A DNA stretch of 64,000 nt, taken from Nocardia nova. Lineage in GTDB: Bacteria > Actinomycetota > Actinomycetes > Mycobacteriales > Mycobacteriaceae. Below are positions 43,109-50,453 of the stretch, piece after piece. The stretch lies in NCBI RefSeq assembly GCF_002933465.1, contig NZ_PSZE01000021.1, positions 1-64,000 on the forward strand. Reading direction: 5' to 3'. Both the position numbers and the translations under genes were made by a program. The notes under the pieces were generated by a model that worked only from the letters and a program-made list of their open reading frames with translations, was not told the origin of the DNA and made no database searches. Numbering within the stretch: the first letter of the stretch is position 1; every line of letters starts with the position of its first letter.

Positions 43109-44188
43109 CTACAGCAGCGGCGGTCGCTGGTCGTCGGCCTCGGCCCGCACCGCATCCTCGAACCCCGACTCGTACTCCTCGCAGTACAGCAGCCGGCAGC
43201 CGCGGATGGCGTCCAACAGGTCCTCCAGCAGATCGACGGCCGGGCGGGCCGGATCGAGGCAGGAGATCCGGAATTCGTCGGTGAGCGCGGTGAGCCCCTC
43301 CTCGTCGAGTTCCTCTCCGCGCAAACGCCTTTCGATCGCTTCGGCCGCCTCCACGATCCGGGCCGGGTTGCGTACCCGGCCCTCGGCGGCGGCGAGGGCG
43401 TCGGCGATGAGGTCGACCACCACCGCGGTGGGGGTCTCGCCCGCACACAGCCGTTCCAGCACCAGAGTCGGCGTCTCCACTCGGAGCGCCTCGAGATTGT
43501 CCGCCTCCGCGACCACGTGCACCGGATGCACCTCCGCCACCTCGGCCGCGACCTGGGCGGCGAGGTAGAGCCAGCGCGCCGCGGCCACCGCGGCGGCGGC
43601 CGGGTCGATATCGGTGAACCGGTCGATGGAGGCGAGCGGCTCGGCGTACAGCAACGCATCGGCCGCGTGCACCTGCACCGGCGAAATATCCGCCCGGGAC
43701 AACTCGACCGCCTGCCGGGCCCGCCCGGACAGGTCACCGAGCTCGGCCGCCTCGATCGCCGCCTGCTCGGTCCGCACCTCCGCGACCAGCGCATCCACCA
43801 GCGTCGCGGCGCCGATCAGATGCGCCACCCGGCCGATCCGATGCGCCGCCTCCTCGACCACGCTGTAGGACACGGCAATCATCCCCTCCGCATCCGGCAG
43901 GTTCGGCTCCCGCACGGCCCCCTGCACCTCGTCGAACCGTTTGCGCTCCTCCGCTCGATGCCACGCCACACTGTTCGGCACCTCCGGATCGCCCGCCGCC
44001 GACGCCGGATGCGTATACGTCCGCCATTGATATTCCGACAGTTTCGTCAGCGCCGCCGCCAGCGCGAGCGCGACCTCCGGCTCGACCGTTTTCGGCAGAG
44101 TCGCGATGGTACGGGCGATATCTCCCCTGCCGGTCCCCCAGCTCGCGACAAGTGCGCCGGATTCCGGCTCGTATGCGTACCGCGTCAC
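43109..44188 (-). CDS. Hypothetical 359-residue alpha-helical protein
   Basis: A soluble, Ala- and Glu-rich, largely helical protein with no recognised domain. Visible segments include VEPEVALALAAALTKLSEYQW, LIGAATLVDALVAEVRTEQAAIEAAE, a Cys pair at CLDPARP and CRLLYCEEYES, and acidic C-terminal FEDAVRAEADDQ. Starts at ATG or GTG near 44188, after the hairpin at 44242. Its ribosome site is weak. Function unknown. Confidence 0.65.
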   Translation of the reverse strand: MTRYAYEPESGALVASWGTGRGDIARTIATLPKTVEPEVALALAAALTKLSEYQWRTYTHPASAAGDPEVPNSVAWHRAEERKRFDEVQGAVREPNLPDAEGMIAVSYSVVEEAAHRIGRVAHLIGAATLVDALVAEVRTEQAAIEAAELGDLSGRARQAVELSRADISPVQVHAADALLYAEPLASIDRFTDIDPAAAAVAAARWLYLAAQVAAEVAEVHPVHVVAEADNLEALRVETPTLVLERLCAGETPTAVVVDLIADALAAAEGRVRNPARIVEAAEAIERRLRGEELDEEGLTALTDEFRISCLDPARPAVDLLEDLLDAIRGCRLLYCEEYESGFEDAVRAEADDQRPPLL

Positions 44189-44241
44189 GCTGTCAGTTCT
44201 ACCCGTGTCGGCGGACGAAGCAGTGGGCGCTATGAGAAAAA

Positions 44242-44270
44242 GCCCCTCACCTGGGGCTCAGGTGAGGGGC
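44242..44270. terminator. Hairpin duplicated from the island right end
   Basis: GCCCCTCACCTG pairs with CAGGTGAGGGGC around GGGCT. About 40 bp, including the following GCCTG-Y-CGTGGA, is nearly identical to the hairpin at 55121-55151 beside the island's right att site. It lies 75 bp past the small ORF at 44345 and 54 bp from the 43109 gene start. Confidence 0.6.
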
Positions 44271-44344
44271 CTGCCGTGGACATGGCGCGAAGACAGGAAG
44301 CCGCAGGTCACCACCGGCGTCACCAACCTCACGACCCACAACAG

Positions 44345-44452
44345 CTAGCGGAGAGTGATACCGATGCTTCGCAGCGCGTTCCACAGCTGGAAGTAGAGCG
44401 GCCCGCACACGGAGTCCGTCCACATGATGTAGAGGTCGGGGTCGTCGGACAT
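44345..44452 (-). CDS. 35-residue small ORF with good ribosome site
   Basis: ATG-initiated frame of 35 codons preceded by AAGGAG about 9 nt away. The peptide is acidic at the start (MSDDPDLYIMWTDSVCGPLY) and ends WNALRSIGITLR, with a single Cys. It is followed by the strong hairpin at 44242. No family is recognised; it could be a small regulatory or precursor peptide, but this is only suggested by size and context. Confidence 0.5.
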   Translation of the reverse strand: MSDDPDLYIMWTDSVCGPLYFQLWNALRSIGITLR

Positions 44453-44590
44453 GGTGCGTTCACTCCTTCGGGACGGGTTGGTTGTTGCGGACTTCATCGT
44501 GTCGAGGTGGCAGAAAGTTTCCACAAGCCGACGATGCGACGTCCGCCGCAGCGGCCGATCCGGGCACGGCGTACGCATACCATCACAGTC

Positions 44591-44908
44591 ATGGTCGCGG
44601 GATCTACGACGTGGAACCGGCTGGCCGAGGCCGGACTGAGCGACTGCGTGCGTTACGACGCGTGCCCGGACGACGGCCTCGGCCTGTTCGTCGTGGCCTG
44701 CCTCGTCCTCTTCGTGCTCGGGCCGCCGGCCGTTCTGCTGGCCGGAGCCGCCACGCTGGACATCATCGACCGCCCTACAGGCCTCCGGCGCGGACTGGCG
44801 TGGACGGCTGTGGTGTGGCTGGCCCCTCTGATCGGACCGTTCATCTGGTGGTCCGCTTGGCCCCGCCATAACCAGCCAGGCCAGATCACCGAGTACGAGC
44901 CGGAGTGA
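44591..44908 (+). CDS. PLDc_N-like two-helix membrane protein
   Basis: A 105-residue protein with two helices (GLFVVACLVLFVLGPPAVLLA; LAWTAVVWLAPLIGPFIWWSA). The second part matches the phospholipase_D-nuclease N-terminal (PLDc_N) pattern with AWTAVVWLAPLIGPFIWW. It is probably an inner-membrane protein of unknown role. ATG at 44591; the tail QPGQITEYEPE is short. Confidence 0.7.
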   Translation: MVAGSTTWNRLAEAGLSDCVRYDACPDDGLGLFVVACLVLFVLGPPAVLLAGAATLDIIDRPTGLRRGLAWTAVVWLAPLIGPFIWWSAWPRHNQPGQITEYEPE

Positions 44909-44973
44909 CGATTCGGCCGAGGGGCGGGCAGTACCGCTGAGGGTACGGATTCCCGCAGCCCCTCCTGCTGACC

Positions 44974-45111
44974 GTGTTCCGCAAGACTCGAATGCGAGAA
45001 GACGCCGAGATCAAACGCGCGAAACTCGCACAACAGACCTGCCAAGCCGAACACGAACCCGCCCATCAAGAATTCATCCGCACAATCGAGAAGGGAGAAC
45101 TGGACCGATGA
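44974..45111 (+). pseudogene. C-terminal remnant of a RelE/ParE-like toxin
   Basis: The reading frame after the stop at 44938-44940 gives GYGFPQPLLLTVFRKTRMRE followed by Ala/Arg-rich sequence, the usual C-terminus of RelE/ParE-type toxins (LLLTVFRKT). The N-terminal half is absent. GTG at 44974 is a possible restart, but the gene is almost certainly a fragment. It overlaps the antitoxin start by ATGA, the classic toxin-antitoxin arrangement. Confidence 0.6.
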
Positions 45112-45290
45112 GCCACGCACGCTGGAAGACCCTCCAGGAACGCAAACTTGCCGAGAGCTACACCGAACCCGACGACGTCACCGAGGCCCGCCGAGAAATC
45201 CGGCTCTCCATGGCACTGGCCAAAGCCGTCTACGACCGCCGGACCGAACTCGGCCTCACCACCAGGGGTTCCTGCACGTATGGTTTGTAA
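45108..45290 (+). pseudogene. Truncated XRE-type antitoxin
   Basis: A 60-residue frame whose first 50 residues match the N-terminal part of HigA/XRE-type antitoxins (VTEARREIRLSMALAKAVYDRRTELGLT). It ends abruptly in TRGSCTYGL at 45261-45290, where the helix-turn-helix should continue. With the truncated toxin upstream it forms a dead toxin-antitoxin pair, probably cut by a deletion near the island boundary. Confidence 0.6.
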
Positions 45291-45604
45291 CCCACCCGAC
45301 TACCTGCATCAACTCGCTGCGGAGGAGGCCCGCTCATCATCGAAGCCCACGCCGGTGGCCTCTCTGTGTGGTCCTTGTTGGGGTCCGACCACTGCCGCTT
45401 CTGATCGGCAGACCTGGCCAATCTATCAGCGTCCAGGTCTCAATTGAAGGTTGAACATCATGTGGCCAAGACGGCTCAGCGCAAGAGACTTGATGGGAAT
45501 TGAACCGCGCTCCATCCAAAATCCGCAGGTCAAACGCCGATTTGATGGACCTCGGCATGGAAACAGAAGAACCCGTAGGCCTTTGGCCTGCGGGTTCCTC
45601 CGAT
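45291..45604. other. Gene-free left flank of the island
   Basis: No supported coding sequence. It contains a tRNA-like T-arm fragment (GGGAATTGAACCGCGCTCC near 45493) and the hairpin at 45569-45597, which is the original ssrA terminator displaced from the gene. The scrambled composition suggests several recombination events. Confidence 0.6.
45569..45597 (-). terminator. Displaced original ssrA terminator
   Basis: GAACCCGTAGGCC pairs with GGCCTGCGGGTTC (one wobble) around TTT, with a T-rich tract on the minus strand. It lies 8 bp outside the left att repeat, where the ssrA terminator would be before the island inserted. Confidence 0.7.
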
Positions 45605-45630
45605 GTGGAGCTGCCGGGAATTGAACCCGG
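45605..45630. repeat. Island attachment site (distal copy)
   Basis: 26-bp direct repeat that begins GTGGAGCTGC and ends TTGAACCCGG, identical to 55156-55181. It is the original ssrA 3' end, now separated from the rest of ssrA by the 9.6-kb island. It marks the left boundary. Confidence 0.9.
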
Positions 45631-45721
45631 ATCGCACTACTGATCAGAGAGACGAAAGTCTCTCTACCAGCAAAAATGCAGCTTGATGAATCCGGTTGAA
45701 TCGCACTGATTCCCGCCCAAT

Positions 45722-45740
45722 TGTGGGCAAAATGTGGGCA
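45722..45740. repeat. Left arm repeat, candidate integrase arm site
   Basis: TGTGGGCAAAATGTGGGCA, identical to 55066-55084 near the other end. Each contains two TGTGGGCA units. It lies 92 bp inside the left att repeat; a binding site of the integrase is likely but not proven. Confidence 0.65.
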
Positions 45741-45805
45741 CAGCGGCGGGACGTTGCGGTGGAGATCCGAACCAGAGCCGAAGGCTGCTCGATATGGTGG
45801 CCCGC

Positions 45806-46138
45806 ATGGCGACAGCACGGATATGGGCAGTGACGTCGACGACACCGACAGAGGACGATGCACGGGCTATCGCGAAAGCGGTGGTGGGTGAACGGCTGGC
45901 GGCGGGCGCCGAAATTACGGGCCCAGCGGTGTCGGTGTTCTGGCATCTGGGCGAGCTCGGCGAGGGCCAGGAATGGCGCGTGACGTTCCGGACGGCGGCC
46001 GCCACGCGGGACCGTCTCGCCGCGCGTATCGCGGAGCTGCACCCGTGGGACAGTCCGGAAGTGACCGCGACGCCGGTGGAATGGTGCCTGAACACCTACG
46101 CCGAGTGGGTGGAACGGACTACAGGCGCACCGGAATAG
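45806..46138 (+). CDS. CutA-like protein, island cargo
   Basis: A 110-residue protein with the CutA1 pattern: ARIWAVTSTTPTEDDARAIAKAVVGERLAAGAEI, GPAVSVFWHLGELGEGQEWRV and ELHPWDSPEVTATPVEWCLNTYAEWV. CutA family trimers relate to divalent metal tolerance or other unknown roles. ATG at 45806 is chosen; an ATG at 45794 with GAAGG upstream is also possible. It converges with the XRE-TPR gene. Confidence 0.75.
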   Translation: MATARIWAVTSTTPTEDDARAIAKAVVGERLAAGAEITGPAVSVFWHLGELGEGQEWRVTFRTAAATRDRLAARIAELHPWDSPEVTATPVEWCLNTYAEWVERTTGAPE

Positions 46139-47360
46139 GCGGCCGTACCGACGCGGTGCGGCGCGCTAGTTCGGCGCCGCCGTCGATCCCTGCGACTACG
46201 CACCGCTGTGTCACATCCCGGAGGCGCGCCACGGGCCGCGCGGACGCGACACGTCCAGCGAGCGTGAGCGCTTTCTCTGTCGTCGATACCGCGGCAGTGT
46301 CGGCGCCGGCATCGATGTACGCATCGGCCAGCCAGCTCAGATAGAGCGCTTTGTCCCGGGGCCAGTGGTCGGGGTAAGTGGCCAGAGCGCGCTCAAGCGG
46401 AGCTATCGCCTGGTCCGGTTGGCGCAGTACCGACCACACGCGCCCGGTCATGATGTCGAGCTCGGAATGGTCGACCCACGCGCACCAATGCGGCGCGTCG
46501 GTGTCGTTGTCCTGCAACGCGTCGCGGGCTGTTTCGAGCGCGCGGGCCGCGCCGTCGCGGTTCCCGGCGGTGGCCAGCGACCAGGCACGCCGCGATTGCA
46601 GCAACGCACGGGCCTTCGGTGGTGCGTCAGTGCCGATGGCCTCACATGCGGAGTCGGCGGCCCGGACCGCATCGTCGCTGCTGCTGGCGTACGCGATGTG
46701 TACGAACGCGTTGGCGGCCAGTTCCCGACTCGCTGCTTCGTCGGCGGCCCGGCGGCTGTATTTGAACAGATCGACCGCGGTCGCGGTGAATCCGGCGTCG
46801 AAGGCGGCCCATCCGGCTTGCTGGCCTTGCTCGGCGGCCAGTTCGGTGAGCTCGCGCTGTGTGCCGAATGAGTAGCTTGCGCGGCTGAGTGTCTGTTCGG
46901 TGCGGGCGAGTTCGGCGAAGTAGACACGGAAGGTGTCGGCTCCGCCGAGATAGCTGTCGACGTCGACCAGGCGCGCGAATCTGTCCCGCATATCCGCGAT
47001 GTCGGTCGAACCGACCCGCCCGGGTACATCGGTGAATGTCACTGCGGCGGCGCTGATACCGGCCAGCGCCAGGAAATCTCTACGCTTCGTGGCTTCGTCC
47101 TTTTCGCCATCGCGTCTGGTCCGCTTCGGATGCAGACCCAGCGCATAAGGTGTCTCGGCCTCCAACACTGCCATGAGTGCGGCGCGCGTGGCACCCCTGG
47201 GCCAAGAGATTTCGCCGCACTCGATCCGCGACACCGCTTGCGCGTCGAATGCGGACGCTCGGCCGGTCGCGCGTTCGATGTGTCGGCACACCAGCTCCGC
47301 CAGCTCGCCTTGCGTCAACCCTCGAGCCAGCCGCAGCGATCTCAACAGATCGTTCGTCAT
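46119..47360 (-). CDS. XRE-TPR regulator, island cargo
   Basis: A 413-residue protein with an N-terminal Cro/CI-type HTH (SLRLARGLTQGELAELVCRH; AQAVSRIECGEISWPRG) and a long C-terminal helical, TPR-like region (residues about 130-400) with repeated helices such as ELTELAAEQGQQAGWAAFDAG and ALYLSWLADAYIDAGADTA. Phages and satellites use HTH-TPR regulators to sense peptides (RRNPP type), but no peptide gene is certain here. It points opposite to the repressor module. Confidence 0.85.
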   Translation of the reverse strand: MTNDLLRSLRLARGLTQGELAELVCRHIERATGRASAFDAQAVSRIECGEISWPRGATRAALMAVLEAETPYALGLHPKRTRRDGEKDEATKRRDFLALAGISAAAVTFTDVPGRVGSTDIADMRDRFARLVDVDSYLGGADTFRVYFAELARTEQTLSRASYSFGTQRELTELAAEQGQQAGWAAFDAGFTATAVDLFKYSRRAADEAASRELAANAFVHIAYASSSDDAVRAADSACEAIGTDAPPKARALLQSRRAWSLATAGNRDGAARALETARDALQDNDTDAPHWCAWVDHSELDIMTGRVWSVLRQPDQAIAPLERALATYPDHWPRDKALYLSWLADAYIDAGADTAAVSTTEKALTLAGRVASARPVARLRDVTQRCVVAGIDGGAELARRTASVRPPIPVRL

Positions 47361-47509
47361 CGGTTCCCCACAGGTGCCCGCCGTAATTTGCCGAGTATTT
47401 TGCGCTGTCCCGCACCGCCGGCCAACACGATTCTGGAAGAGGTTCCGACGCCGGGCGCCGCGATAACCCCGGCGTCGGTTCTTCCCAATCGATGGCGGAA
47501 GGGTATGCG

Positions 47510-47611
47510 ATGTGGGTTCTATTCTTGCTCACCGCAGGACTTTTCGTGCTCACTGTGGCCTTGTTCCGTCTCCCGCTTCGCGGGGAGCGGCGCGAGGATG
47601 GCCAGCAGTGA
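47510..47611 (+). CDS. 33-residue membrane mini-protein
   Basis: A single-helix protein (MWVLFLLTAGLFVLTVALFRL) with a charged tail ending GERREDGQQ. The stop overlaps the GTG of the next ORF. It diverges from the XRE-TPR gene. The hydrophobic core and charged tail resemble small phage membrane proteins, but the role is unknown. Confidence 0.5.
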   Translation: MWVLFLLTAGLFVLTVALFRLPLRGERREDGQQ

Positions 47612-47910
47612 GAGACGCGCGTCCGATCGCGCTGGGGTGGGTACACCCGGAATCGGCTGCGCTGGATTGGGATATCGCCCAAGTTCGCCGGTTGGCGCGC
47701 CATCTCGGCTACCGCCTGGTGTGGCCGCCGGAGACGAGCCGGATACCGCTCGCCGACCAGGCTCGGACGGCCGGTGCCGACGCTGTGATCACACCGTCGA
47801 CCGAACACCTGGGCATCCTCACCTTGCACGCGGTGATGGGCGTCGCCGATGTCGAGACGGTGACACCGCGGCTGAGTTTCGCCCGATGGCCCGCGAAACC
47901 GGACCCCTAA
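47608..47910 (+). CDS. Hypothetical 100-residue protein
   Basis: A GTG-initiated frame whose start overlaps the preceding mini-protein's stop (GTGA). Its ALGWVHPESAALDWDIAQVR opening and RLARHLGYRLVWPPE resemble short Nocardia and Streptomyces proteins often near XRE-type regulators. A loose similarity to a recombinase N-terminal fold is possible but unproven. Confidence 0.6.
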   Translation: MRDARPIALGWVHPESAALDWDIAQVRRLARHLGYRLVWPPETSRIPLADQARTAGADAVITPSTEHLGILTLHAVMGVADVETVTPRLSFARWPAKPDP

Positions 47911-48083
47911 GCCAGGTTTGGACAGGTTCGAAAAGGCCGGAACGCGCAGGCAGGCAGGCGAAACGGCAGGCCCTGAACTTTTGAACTCTCCGCACCCCCT
48001 AGAGCCCTCAGTCGGGGCGGCTGCCGGAGGGGGTCGAGGGTTACTCCCCCGGGGTAGCCGGCCTATCGGGGGCCAGACGCGGC

Positions 48084-48117
48084 GGTGCCGGGCTGCGCTG
48101 GTAAGCAGCCCGGCACC
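48084..48117 (-). terminator. Terminator hairpin after the capsid gene
   Basis: GGTGCCGGGCTGC and GCAGCCCGGCACC form a perfect 13-bp stem around 8 nt, 31 bp after the stop of the minus-strand capsid gene, ending the leftward operon. Confidence 0.8.
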
Positions 48118-48147
48118 GATCTGGAGGCAGACGCAGTGGTCGTGTGA

Positions 48148-48993
48148 TCAGGGCGCGTCGTACATGCGGACCAGGGCGGCGGGGTGCGGGAACCCGAACC
48201 CGAGCCGGGTGATGGCGCGGATGCTGATCCGGTCGGACGTGAAGTGCGAGTGTGCGCTGATCTGGAGGTCGGTTTCCTTGCGCAGCACCACAAACGTGCG
48301 GTCCTTCGGAATGCCCCAGATCGTCCCAGCGGGTACGGCCGGGGTAGGCATGAGCGGCACACCGAGCACGGTGCGTTGTGTCGGCTTGGTCGGGTCGTTG
48401 CCGAGCAGCGGCTCATTGGATCCGGTGGCCTTCTTCACCTTCGCCAGGGCGAGCACGGTATCGGGATGCGCTGCCCACGTGTTGATGGTCGCGCCGACGT
48501 TCTCGGCCTTGGCGAGTGCTTCGGCGAACGGGTCGGTGTTGGCGATGGTTGCGCCGGTGTCGACGACCTGCGCCGCGGCCACGCTGAGCAACCCGCTGGG
48601 GCCCTTGGTCGTGGTATCGGCGAAGAATGCGGCGTCGATCTTCTTGGCGATGTCGCGGGCAATCGCGGCGCCGATCAGCTCTTGCGACTCGGGCGAGCTG
48701 TCGTCGGCGAGCTCAGAGCTGATCACGGTGAGGGTAGCCAGCTTCTTCGGGGTCACCTCGATCTCGTCGGACTCGGCATCCGATACGGGGATCTCTTCGC
48801 CTTCACCGACCCACGACGCGCTGGGGTCGTCGGTGATGATCGGGAACCGCACGGTGGTCGCGTGGGTCGGGACGATCGTTGCGGCGGTCAGCGCGACTGA
48901 TACCCGGGTGGCGGGCTGGATGATCAGCGACTCGATTTCGTCGGGGTGGAACGAGGTAGCGACAGCGGTGGAGGTATACGCAGTGGCAGCCAT
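48148..48993 (-). CDS. HK97-type major capsid protein
   Basis: A 281-residue phage capsid protein without an N-terminal delta domain (its scaffold is separate). Typical elements are the early segment SFHPDEIESLIIQPATRVSV, the E-loop-like ASWVGEGEEIPVSDAESDEIEVTPKK, AAIARDIAKKIDAAFFAD near the P domain, and the C-terminal FVVLRKETDLQISAHSHFTSD. ATG at 48993 with AAGGAG is chosen. This is the last gene of the leftward operon. With scaffold and no portal or terminase, it points to a capsid-encoding satellite. Confidence 0.9.
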   Translation of the reverse strand: MAATAYTSTAVATSFHPDEIESLIIQPATRVSVALTAATIVPTHATTVRFPIITDDPSASWVGEGEEIPVSDAESDEIEVTPKKLATLTVISSELADDSSPESQELIGAAIARDIAKKIDAAFFADTTTKGPSGLLSVAAAQVVDTGATIANTDPFAEALAKAENVGATINTWAAHPDTVLALAKVKKATGSNEPLLGNDPTKPTQRTVLGVPLMPTPAVPAGTIWGIPKDRTFVVLRKETDLQISAHSHFTSDRISIRAITRLGFGFPHPAALVRMYDAP

Positions 48994-49186
48994 GTTGGGG
49001 CTCCTTGGGCGGGCGTGAACGGATGAAGTGTGTTCGCGCTGGCGCCTGGCTGCGCGGTGCCCGCCTGGGGCGTACGTGCGAAGGGTGCGCGCTCCTGGCT
49101 GCGCTATCGCCTTCGCTGGCAACCGATTCTATCCGTTGGACCGGCACAGGCGCCCGAGCGCGGACGTACCCGTACCGGTCTGGCTG

Positions 49187-49669
49187 CTACCGGTTGCGCA
49201 GCGCGTCGGACCAGGATCTCCGACCGCCGGTCGCATCGTGTTGCCCGCCGCCCTGGCGTCGGTCCGGTCGTGGTGTCGGTGGTCGGCGCCAATGTGGCCG
49301 GGCCTCGGCGATGCCCGCGACCGCGGCCGTGACCTTCTCCGCATCGAGAGCTCCGTCCTCGCTTCGCAGATCGTCGAGCTTCACCCCGGCGGCCCACAGG
49401 TCGGCGGGATCGGTGAGTACGTCGGCGGCGAGCCGTTCGGCCTCGGCACGCTCGTAGCCGGTTATCCGTTCGCGCAGCGCGTCGCGTTCGGCTTCGGTGT
49501 CGCGCAGCTGTCGCCGGTACCGGGCGGCTTCGCGATTGCCGCGGTCGGCCTGCTCCCCCTCACCCTCCGTCGCGCCACCTGCGGTGTCCGGGTCGGCCGG
49601 TTCGGCGGGTAGCTGCGGCTCGATGGCCGTCGCAGGTTCGGTGGTGGGACTGGATGCGTCTGTGTTCAC
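49187..49669 (-). CDS. Phage scaffold-like protein
   Basis: A 160-residue Glu/Arg/Pro-rich protein with a long coiled-coil segment (EAARYRRQLRDTEAERDALRERITGYERAEAERLA) cut here as RRQLRDTEAERDALRERITG, and Pro/Asp-rich ends. This composition and the position directly before the capsid gene fit a scaffold. GTG at 49669 overlaps the previous stop (GTGA) and follows GGAAGG. There is no serine-protease motif, so it is unlikely to be a protease. Confidence 0.8.
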   Translation of the reverse strand: MNTDASSPTTEPATAIEPQLPAEPADPDTAGGATEGEGEQADRGNREAARYRRQLRDTEAERDALRERITGYERAEAERLAADVLTDPADLWAAGVKLDDLRSEDGALDAEKVTAAVAGIAEARPHWRRPPTPRPDRRQGGGQHDATGGRRSWSDALRNR

Positions 49670-49956
49670 GGTGTTTGTCCTTCCAGATCGGGCCACCTAC
49701 GGCAGCGAATTCCGGTGTCGTAGTCGACACGGGTTGTCAGGGTGGCGGGCAGTGTGTAGCCGAGATGCTCGAGCAACGCCCTCTCGGTGTCGGTGGCCGG
49801 GCGCATCCACGGCCAGCCGCGGTGTTCCTCGGCGTCTTCGAAGTCGGCCTGTAGCCGAGAGTCCTCGAGTCGCTGCAGGTCGGTGGGCAGCGACTCGAAC
49901 ACCAGCCAGCCGCGTGGGTCCGGCTGCGGAAACTGGGCGCCAACACCGGCGATCAC
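49666..49956 (-). CDS. Hypothetical phage-structure-associated protein
   Basis: A 96-residue protein starting at a GTG that overlaps the preceding stop. It has a Trp/Pro-rich, possibly beta-rich character (GWLVFESLPTDLQRLEDSR; YTLPATLTTRVDYDTGIRC). The position between capsid-related genes suggests a structural accessory, but no family is recognised. Confidence 0.55.
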   Translation of the reverse strand: MIAGVGAQFPQPDPRGWLVFESLPTDLQRLEDSRLQADFEDAEEHRGWPWMRPATDTERALLEHLGYTLPATLTTRVDYDTGIRCRRWPDLEGQTP

Positions 49957-50357
49957 GGGTGTTCCTCGTACACGTCCGATACTGCGGTCAGCACCTGATC
50001 GGCGGTCATGGTCGACACCGCACCTGCGACGGTGGCCAGTACATGACAAGCGGCCACGGCCAGCGCTTCCACGGGCGCGCCGCAGCGTGCGAACCGCTCC
50101 CGGAACGCGTCCTTACCCGCCAGGGCGGCGCGTGCAATGTCGATCGCCTCCCGGCGGCCCGCCCGCAGGTCCTCGGGGTCCGGGTCGCCGTTGAGGTCCT
50201 GGTAGGCCGCGGCCACGAACCCACTCAACCCTTCGATGACGCCGACCAGTCCAGCGTGGTCGAGGCCGGCGGTATGAATCGCGATCGCCGTCCGCATCTG
50301 GTCATCGTCGATGTAGTGCTCGGCCGCGGTTAGTATGCCGCGTAATTCCTCGGTCAT
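49953..50357 (-). CDS. Hypothetical 134-residue protein
   Basis: A protein that begins ELRGILTAAEHYIDDDQMRT and is helical and Ala-rich, ending TMTADQVLTAVSDVYEEHP. ATG at 50357 with GGAGG. It shares a 4-bp overlap with the next gene. Its role is unknown; it follows the RepA-like gene and precedes the structural genes. Confidence 0.6.
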   Translation of the reverse strand: MTEELRGILTAAEHYIDDDQMRTAIAIHTAGLDHAGLVGVIEGLSGFVAAAYQDLNGDPDPEDLRAGRREAIDIARAALAGKDAFRERFARCGAPVEALAVAACHVLATVAGAVSTMTADQVLTAVSDVYEEHP

Positions 50358-50453
50358 GTGTTCCTCCAATGTGTTTCGGTGTTGAGAGCCAATCGCGGCG
50401 GTCGTTGAGAAAGTCGTCGGCGCTGAACGTTGGTGCCGCGTGGTGAATCGCGG

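Noticed and set aside
43076..44590. Upstream extension of the PLDc_N-like protein to a 610-residue frame
   Set aside because: The long part is antisense to the 43109 gene; only the last 105 codons from ATG 44591 have a sensible membrane pattern.
45480..45530. A second tRNA or att-like site (GGGAATTGAACCGCGCTCC)
   Set aside because: Only a T-arm-like fragment is present; no acceptor or anticodon arms can be paired, so it is at best a decayed piece.
49187..49669. Prohead protease instead of scaffold
   Set aside because: No Ser/His protease motif and a long charged coiled-coil composition; scaffold is the better reading.
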